Shown piece by piece: positions 5,107 through 9,570 of a DNA stretch of 9,570 nucleotides. The notes below the pieces were generated by a model, which was not told the origin of the DNA, did no database searches, and saw only the letters and a list, made by a program, of their open reading frames with translations. The first letter of the stretch is position 1; every line of letters begins with the position of its first letter. Source of the stretch: Synechococcaceae bacterium WB4_1_0192 (lineage in GTDB: Bacteria; Cyanobacteriota; Cyanobacteriia; PCC-6307; Cyanobiaceae); contig RFPK01000055.1 of NCBI GenBank assembly GCA_009926195.1, positions 1 to 9,570 of the forward strand, given 5' to 3'. Made by a program: the position numbers and the translations under genes.

Positions 5107-6030
5107 TCAGCCCACCTCGACAAGCCCGGTCTGGATCCCGGTCTTGCGGAGCTTGCGCAGCGCCCGCTGCACCACCTGACGGCAGTACTCACGGCTGCAA
5201 CCGAGCAGGCGCGCCACCTCCGCCAGGGTGCGCCACTCATTGCTGCCGTCCAGGCCGAAGCGCAGCATGACCACGGTGCGCTCCTTCGGGGTGAGATTCG
5301 ACTGATCGAGCAGCTTCCACACCGCAGCATTGCGCTCCGCCAGCTCACAGCGCTCCATGGGCGGCAGCTCCTCACTCGGCAGCACATCCACCAGCTCAGT
5401 CGGATCCGACTTCGACTTCACCACACCCTGCAGACTGACGGTGACGCTGCGCAGTTCACAGCCGAGCAGGTCCTCCACCTCCTCCAGGGGCAGTTCGAGG
5501 GACTGGGCCAGCTGGCGCGGGCTGGGCGACAGACCGTTCAGCTGCATCAGCCGCGCCTTGGCTGCCCGCAGCCGCGTGAGTTTTTCGTTGACGTTGACCG
5601 GGATGCGAATCGTGCGGCTCTGGGTGGAGAGGGCACGGTTGAGCCCCTGCCGGATCCACCAGTAGGCATAGGTGCTGAAGCGGTGACCACGGGTGGGGTC
5701 GTACTTCTCAACAGCCCTGGTCAGGCCGAGGGTGCCCTCCTGGATCAGGTCGAGCAGATCCAACCCCTTCCCCTGATAACGCTTGGCCAGGTTGACAACC
5801 AGCCGCAGATTGGCGGTGATCATCTGATCCTTGGCCCTCTCACCAACCCGCATCGCCCGCTTCTCGATGTCGTTGTAGGTGCAGGCCTCACCGGCACCAC
5901 CGGCTCGCGCGCAGCGCTCCTGCAAACCGACCATCACCTGAACCTTGCGACCAAGCATCAGCTCCTGTTCCGGCGTGAGCAGCTGGTGACGGCCAATTTC
6001 CCCCAGGAATGCGCTCAGCGAGCTGGCCAT
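5107..6030 (-). CDS. Group-2 RpoD-family sigma factor
   Basis: The product is 307 aa from ATG at 6030; a longer in-frame reading from 6123 would add an unlikely Lys/Cys-rich extension outside the sigma fold. Region 1.1 is absent, as in cyanobacterial group-2 (alternative) sigma factors. Region 1.2 is at about 4-35 (SAFLGEIGRHQLLTPEQELMLGR). Region 2 is at about 66-135, with NLRLVVNLAKRYQGKGLDLLDLIQEG, the -10-binding YDPTRGHRFSTYAYWWIRQ and IRIPV just after. Region 3 is at about 149-205. Region 4 is at about 240-297, beginning LTPKERTVVMLRFGLDG. The helix-turn-helix of region 4.2 reads TLAEVARLLGCSREYCRQVVQRALRKLR, where housekeeping sigmas have RERIRQIEAKALRKLR, so -35 recognition may differ. 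Such factors redirect RNA polymerase in stress, stationary or circadian conditions; the specific regulon is unknown. No clear Shine-Dalgarno sequence is seen. The gene is divergent from the DUF2214 gene. Confidence 0.93.
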   Translation of the reverse strand: MASSLSAFLGEIGRHQLLTPEQELMLGRKVQVMVGLQERCARAGGAGEACTYNDIEKRAMRVGERAKDQMITANLRLVVNLAKRYQGKGLDLLDLIQEGTLGLTRAVEKYDPTRGHRFSTYAYWWIRQGLNRALSTQSRTIRIPVNVNEKLTRLRAAKARLMQLNGLSPSPRQLAQSLELPLEEVEDLLGCELRSVTVSLQGVVKSKSDPTELVDVLPSEELPPMERCELAERNAAVWKLLDQSNLTPKERTVVMLRFGLDGSNEWRTLAEVARLLGCSREYCRQVVQRALRKLRKTGIQTGLVEVG

Positions 6031-6115
6031 GATCAATTGAATCCACTGATCAGAACCTAGATGCTTTTTCGCTACACAAGGGAAGCAACGGAAAGGCTTC
6101 CATGTTTCATCCCTG

Positions 6116-6146
6116 CTTCGCAAGTGCGGGTTTTCTTCGCAAGTGC
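6116..6146. repeat. Perfect 12-bp direct repeat between divergent genes
   Basis: CTTCGCAAGTGC occurs at 6116-6127 and again at 6135-6146, with a 7-bp gap and a 19-bp period. It lies in the 262-bp gap between the sigma-factor start (6030) and the DUF2214 start (6293), in sequence more AT-rich than the surroundings. The layout is that of a tandem operator for a dimeric regulator, but a chance local duplication is also possible. Confidence 0.5.
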
Positions 6147-6175
6147 AGATTCACTGCTGATCCATCGTTTCTCTT

Positions 6176-6181
6176 TCTAAT
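6176..6181 (+). promoter_or_regulatory. Candidate -10 element TCTAAT upstream of the DUF2214 operon
   Basis: TCTAAT matches TATAAT at five of six bases and lies about 110 bp before the DUF2214 ATG. No good -35 box sits 16-18 bp upstream. The 12-bp direct repeat ends 29 bp upstream, where an activator could compensate. The rest of 6031-6292 shows no gene. Confidence 0.25.
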
Positions 6182-6292
6182 TGCTGCCGCTCTGGGTCCA
6201 GAGACCGCTTCAGGCGCCGCAGGCCTGTCACGGCGGCGACCGCGCCGACGCTGGGCTACTCGCTACGGTCAGCCGGCCGATGGACCGACCCC

Positions 6293-6790
6293 ATGCCCGC
6301 ATTCGCGGCCCTGCCTGCCGATGTTCTGCCCCGCGCCGGGGTGGCCTACGTGCACTATCTGAGCTTCATGCTCTGCTTCGGAGCGCTGGTGCTGGAGCGT
6401 CGCCTGATCCGGCCCAACCCCAGTCGCCAGGACGCCACCTTGATGGTGATCACCGATGTGGTGTATGGCCTGGCGGCCCTCGCCCTGCTAGGCAGCGGCA
6501 TCCTGCGGGTGATGCATTTCGGTCAGGGCAGCGCTTTCTACACCGAAAACCCCCTGTTCTGGTGGAAGGTTGGGATCTACCTGGCGGTGGGCGGTCTGTC
6601 GCTCTATCCCACCATCACCTATATCCTCTGGGCGATCCCGCTGCGCAAGGGTGAGTTGCCCCAGGTGAGTGAAGCGCTGGCCAACCGTCTGGCCTGGATC
6701 CTGAACATTGAACTCGTGGGCTTCGCCCTGATCCCGCTGCTGGCCACCCTGATGGCACGGGGCGTCGGCCTGCCGGCCCTGGCGGGCTGA
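6293..6790 (+). CDS. DUF2214-type membrane protein
   Basis: The product is 165 aa with four hydrophobic segments at about 15-36, 52-72, 89-114 and 133-156, so it is an integral membrane protein. The pattern VAYVHYLSFMLCFGALVLERRLI at the N terminus, and ITDVVYGLAALALLGSGILRVMHFGQG followed by YTENPLFWWKVGIYLAVG, matches the DUF2214 family found in cyanobacteria and proteobacteria. H21 in helix 1 and H75 at the end of helix 2 are suggestive of heme or metal ligands; this is inference. Function is unknown. No Shine-Dalgarno sequence is evident before the ATG at 6293. It is followed after 10 bp by the metalloprotease gene on the same strand, and appears to be the first gene of that operon. Confidence 0.83.
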   Translation: MPAFAALPADVLPRAGVAYVHYLSFMLCFGALVLERRLIRPNPSRQDATLMVITDVVYGLAALALLGSGILRVMHFGQGSAFYTENPLFWWKVGIYLAVGGLSLYPTITYILWAIPLRKGELPQVSEALANRLAWILNIELVGFALIPLLATLMARGVGLPALAG

Positions 6791-6800
6791 GACTGCCCCG

Positions 6801-7511
6801 ATGCCCGGCCCCAGCACGCCGCCACCACCCTGCCCGATTGCCCAGGAGCTGCGGCCGTGGACCCCAGCCGCAGGTTCCCAGACCGCAGGGGTTCTGAGTC
6901 CGGCCAGCACCGTGCCGCATCACGACAGCAGCGGCGCCGGTGCTGAACCGGCCGACTACCGCCGGCAACTGCGCAGCACGCCAGCCGGCTGGCCACGGCG
7001 CGATCACTGGTGCATCTGGCTGGAACCACCCCAGCAGCAAGGACCGTCCGCGCTCTGGGATCAGCGCTGGTGGCGGGCCGTGACCCTGGCGGTGGCCACC
7101 TGGCAGCGCCTGCTGCCGATCACCGTGGTGAGCGATCCGGCCCAAGCTCAGGTGCAGGTGCTGCGCCGCCGGCCGCCGATTCAGAACCGGAGAGCCAGCC
7201 ATGGCCGCGCCGTTCTGCAGCTGCTGCTGGTGCAGCGTCAGCAGCTCTGGCAGCTGGAACCGCAGGTGCAGGTTCTGATCAGCCCGGGGCAGGCGGAACC
7301 GGCCATTCAGGCCACCGCCCTGCATGAACTGGGCCACGCCTTCGGACTCTGGGGCCACAGCGACCGGGCGGGCGATGCCATGGCCGTGCACCCCGGCGCC
7401 CGGCCCGTTCTCGATCTCAGCCCCCGGGATCGCGCCACTCTGCAGTGGCTTCAGGCCCAACCCGGTCTGGATGCCGGCCTGGAAAGCACCCCCAGCCCGG
7501 CCGGCCGATGA
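6801..7511 (+). CDS. Matrixin-like zinc metalloprotease
   Basis: The product is 236 aa. The metzincin zinc-binding motif is complete at H175-E176-L-G-H179-A-F-G182-L-W-G-H186-S (HExxHxxGxxH), with a candidate Met-turn M194 in GDAMAVHP. Upstream strands (WWRAVTLAVATWQRLLPITVV, then QVQVLRRRPP) and the C-terminal LDLSPRDRATLQWL fit the small matrixin-like peptidases of cyanobacteria. E176 would be the catalytic base. No signal peptide is visible: the first 60 residues are Pro/Ser/Ala-rich and not hydrophobic, which is odd for a protease family normally secreted. A later start cannot be excluded, but none exposes a signal peptide either. It starts 10 bp after the DUF2214 stop, and its TGA overlaps the next ATG (ATGA), so it is translationally coupled to the RND exporter. 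Confidence 0.82.
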   Translation: MPGPSTPPPPCPIAQELRPWTPAAGSQTAGVLSPASTVPHHDSSGAGAEPADYRRQLRSTPAGWPRRDHWCIWLEPPQQQGPSALWDQRWWRAVTLAVATWQRLLPITVVSDPAQAQVQVLRRRPPIQNRRASHGRAVLQLLLVQRQQLWQLEPQVQVLISPGQAEPAIQATALHELGHAFGLWGHSDRAGDAMAVHPGARPVLDLSPRDRATLQWLQAQPGLDAGLESTPSPAGR

Positions 7512-9570
7512 CGCCGCCCGGGCAGCAACCGCGGCGCACCTTCGCCGATCCCTTCCTGCGCCGCCCCGTGCTCAGCCTGGTGCTGAGCCTGCTGGTGCTG
7601 CTGCTCGGCGCCCTGAACCTCAGCAGTCTGCAGGTGGAGACCCTGCCACCGATCGCCCCTGGCCGGGTGACCGTGCGCAGCAGCTACCCCGGGGGTGGAG
7701 CGGAGGTGGTGGAGCAGGGGGTGACGGCCCTGCTGGAGCAACAGCTCAAGGGACTGGAACGGTTGGAGAGCATCCGCTCCAGCAGTGGTGCCAACGGCAG
7801 CACGATCACCCTCAGCTTCGCGGCAGGCGATCCGCAGCTGAATCAGATCAATGCCCAGAACGAGGCCAACCAGGTGCTGCGCCAGCTGCCCAGCCCGGTG
7901 GCTCGACTGGGCCTGCAGGTGCGACGCAGCTCCGACGATCTGCTGATGGTGCTCAGCTTCAGTGCGCAGAACCATCGCTACAGCGATCTGTTCCTCAGCG
8001 GCTGGGTGAACCAGGTGGTGAAGGAACGGCTGCAGCGGGTTGAGGGGGTGGAGAGCGTGGCGCTGTTCGGCGGCAGTCCGCTGGCATTCCGACTCTGGAT
8101 CGATCCCGGGGCCCTGCTGGAACGCCAGCTGACCATCGAGGACGTGCGCCAGGCGCTGGAGGGCCAGAACGTGCTGGCCGCGATCGGCCAGACAGGCGAA
8201 GCGCCCATGCCGGCCGATCAGGCCACGAGCCTGCCGCTGCAGATGGAGGGTCGCCTGCGCAGCCCCGCCGAACTGGAGCAACTGGTGGTGGGCCGAGGGC
8301 CGGATGGAGGGGTGATCCTGCTGCGCGACATCGGCCACGTCGATCTCGGCAACGAGACCTACGACACGATCGCCACCGACCTGGCCGGCAACAGCAGCGT
8401 GGCGCTGGCCCTCTATCAGCGGGATGGCAGCAACGCCCTTGCGGTGAACGCGGCCCTGCAGAGCGCACTGAGCGACCTCAGGTCAGCCTTTCCACCGGGC
8501 ATCGCCATGGAGGAAATCGTCAACGAGGCGGAGGTTGTAAGCGAGAGCATCAGCGAAGCCCTCGGCAGCCTGCGCGATTCCGTGCTGCTGGTGTTCCTGG
8601 TGCTGCTGCTGGGCCTGGGCAACAGCCGCCTGGCCTTGATCAGCGCCCTGGCGGTGCCCATCTCGCTTCTGGGGTCGATCACCCTGCTCAGGCTGAGCGG
8701 CACCTCGATCAACACCCTCAGCCTGTTCGGGATGGTGCTGGCCTCGGGGCTGGTGGTGGACGACGCGATCGTCGTCAGCGAGGACATCGGCCGGCGGCTG
8801 GAGGGCGGCGCGCCGCCGCTGGCGGCGGCGCGGCAGGCGATGGCCGAACTGGGCGGTGCAGTGGTGGCCACGTCCCTGGTGCTGGTGGTCGTGTTCCTGC
8901 CGGTGCTCAACCTGGAGGGCAGCATCGGACGCCTCTACGCCCCGATCGCGGTGACGATCGCGGCGGCGATCCTGATCTCCACCGTCAATGCCCTGACCTT
9001 CACCCCCGTGGCCGCCAGCCGCATCCTCCATGCCGAGCAGCGGGAGGCCGCCTGGCTGCTGCGCTGGATCGATCCAACGCGGCGCTGGCTGGAGCAGCTG
9101 GAGATCCCCTACCGCCGCTGGCTGGCTGCCAGCCTGCAGAGACGGCGGCAGGTGCTGGTGGCGCTGGGGCTGGGGCTGCTGCTCACCGGCGCAGGCCTGG
9201 CCCTGCGCCCCAGTGCCTTCCTGCCCCAGGAGGACAACGGCCAGCTGCGCGGCGTGCTGATCCTGCCGGAGGGCATGGCCCTGCCCCGCACCCAGGCGGT
9301 GCTGGAGCGGGTGCGCGCCATCGCCGCCGCCGAACCGGCCCTGGCCAGCGGCAACTTCTACGCCGGCCGCTCCTTCGGCGACAGCAGCGCCAACAAGGGC
9401 AGCTTCTTCCTGCGCCTCAAGCCGTTCCGCGAGCGCGGCGGCGGTGCCAACAGCACCCGCGCCGTGGCGGAACGCCTGAACAAGGCCCTGCGCCGCGCCA
9501 TCCCCGATGCCAGCGTGCAGCTCAGCCAGGCCCCGAGCGTGCGCGGCTTCGGCAGTGAGGGGGGGCTGGA
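7508..9570 (+). CDS. RND-family efflux transporter (AcrB/HAE1-like), 3'-truncated by the window
   Basis: The first 687 codons of an open frame run off the window end; family members are about 1000-1100 aa. The N terminus FADPFLRRPVLSLVLSLLVLLLG is the typical RND first helix (about 18-40). The first large periplasmic loop (about 41-340) includes the porter segment PPIAPGRVTVRSSYPGGGAEVVEQ. Helices 2-6 span about 355-500. The helix-4 motif LASGLVVDDAIVVSED carries both proton-relay aspartates (D418, D419), so the pump should be proton-driven. Helix 7 (about 545-570) leads to SAFLPQEDNGQLRGVLILPEG and the second periplasmic loop, which is cut at about PSVRGFGSEGGL. The exported substrate is unknown; drugs, lipids or other amphiphiles are all possible. 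No membrane fusion protein or outer-membrane channel gene is visible upstream, where it would often be. The ATG at 7508 overlaps the metalloprotease stop by 4 nt. Confidence 0.92.
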   Translation, partial: MTPPGQQPRRTFADPFLRRPVLSLVLSLLVLLLGALNLSSLQVETLPPIAPGRVTVRSSYPGGGAEVVEQGVTALLEQQLKGLERLESIRSSSGANGSTITLSFAAGDPQLNQINAQNEANQVLRQLPSPVARLGLQVRRSSDDLLMVLSFSAQNHRYSDLFLSGWVNQVVKERLQRVEGVESVALFGGSPLAFRLWIDPGALLERQLTIEDVRQALEGQNVLAAIGQTGEAPMPADQATSLPLQMEGRLRSPAELEQLVVGRGPDGGVILLRDIGHVDLGNETYDTIATDLAGNSSVALALYQRDGSNALAVNAALQSALSDLRSAFPPGIAMEEIVNEAEVVSESISEALGSLRDSVLLVFLVLLLGLGNSRLALISALAVPISLLGSITLLRLSGTSINTLSLFGMVLASGLVVDDAIVVSEDIGRRLEGGAPPLAAARQAMAELGGAVVATSLVLVVVFLPVLNLEGSIGRLYAPIAVTIAAAILISTVNALTFTPVAASRILHAEQREAAWLLRWIDPTRRWLEQLEIPYRRWLAASLQRRRQVLVALGLGLLLTGAGLALRPSAFLPQEDNGQLRGVLILPEGMALPRTQAVLERVRAIAAAEPALASGNFYAGRSFGDSSANKGSFFLRLKPFRERGGGANSTRAVAERLNKALRRAIPDASVQLSQAPSVRGFGSEGGL

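Noticed and set aside
4618..6060. A 480-codon open frame on the plus strand opposite the sigma factor and DUF1232 genes
   Set aside because: It is antisense to two clear protein families, is rich in Gln/His/Ala/Leu without any fold or motif, and is a normal product of GC-rich codon bias on the opposite strand.
6031..6115. Possible -10 element TAGGTT upstream of the sigma gene, and a similar TAGGTT upstream of the AbrB gene
   Set aside because: The match to TATAAT is only three of six, and no -35 hexamer fits at 16-18 bp in either case.
6615..8338. Minus-strand frames of about 281 and 295 codons opposite the metalloprotease and RND genes
   Set aside because: The plus strand encodes unmistakable zinc-protease and RND motifs; the antisense translations are Gln/His/Pro/Gly-rich with no recognisable domain.
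8416..9031. Minus-strand frames opposite the RND helices 2-6
   Set aside because: They mirror the transporter codons and give Ser/Arg- or Gln/His-rich translations with no domain; the RND frame is continuous on the plus strand.
1..9570. Search for tRNA, CRISPR, insertion sequences, phage or toxin-antitoxin modules
   Set aside because: No tRNA-like cloverleaf, regularly spaced repeats, transposase or integrase motifs, or terminal inverted repeats were seen. The regions are explained by ordinary chromosomal genes.

Overview
The window looks like a stretch of chromosome from a GC-rich picocyanobacterium of the Synechococcus/Cyanobium type. The evidence is a cyanobacterial-type AbrB regulator, a cytochrome c6-like protein, a group-2 RpoD-related sigma factor, a Nif11-domain protein and two copies of the cyanobacterial HIP1 octamer GCGATCGC. 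Genes are short and tightly packed, with many overlaps. I see no tRNA, rRNA, CRISPR array or insertion sequence. The assignment to this group is inference from gene families, not a database result.

Layout. 1-315 (+) is the C-terminal end of an MscS-type mechanosensitive channel. It converges on, and overlaps by 38 bp, a four-helix membrane protein of unknown function (278-745, -). Divergent from that gene are a small exported two-cysteine protein (833-1147, +) and a YciI-like protein (1175-1441, +). A cytochrome c6-like electron carrier (1467-1838, -) and the AbrB regulator (2031-2396, -) follow on the other strand, with a convincing intrinsic terminator between them (1923-1950). A GNAT acetyltransferase (2514-3071, +) overlaps by 67 nt a protein with an N-terminal Nif11-like domain joined to a C-terminal cupin (3005-3556, +).

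The minus strand from 6030 down to 3498 reads: sigma factor, DUF1232/YkvA-like protein, an unrecognised 113-aa protein, a small exported protein and a PsiE-like membrane protein. The last four form two TGATG stop/start-coupled pairs and are probably one transcription unit. On the plus strand from 6293, a DUF2214-type membrane protein, a matrixin-like zinc metalloprotease and the N-terminal two thirds of an RND exporter are spaced by 10 bp and by a 4-nt ATGA overlap, so they probably form another operon that continues past the window.

How they fit together. No single pathway is obvious. Envelope and stress-related genes recur: MscS, PsiE-like, RND exporter, several small membrane or exported proteins, and two regulators (AbrB and the sigma factor). 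The points most worth a second look are the Nif11-cupin architecture and its overlap with the acetyltransferase, the metalloprotease translationally coupled to an RND pump with no membrane fusion protein beside it, the altered region 4.2 of the sigma factor, and a perfect 12-bp direct repeat between the divergent sigma and DUF2214 genes.
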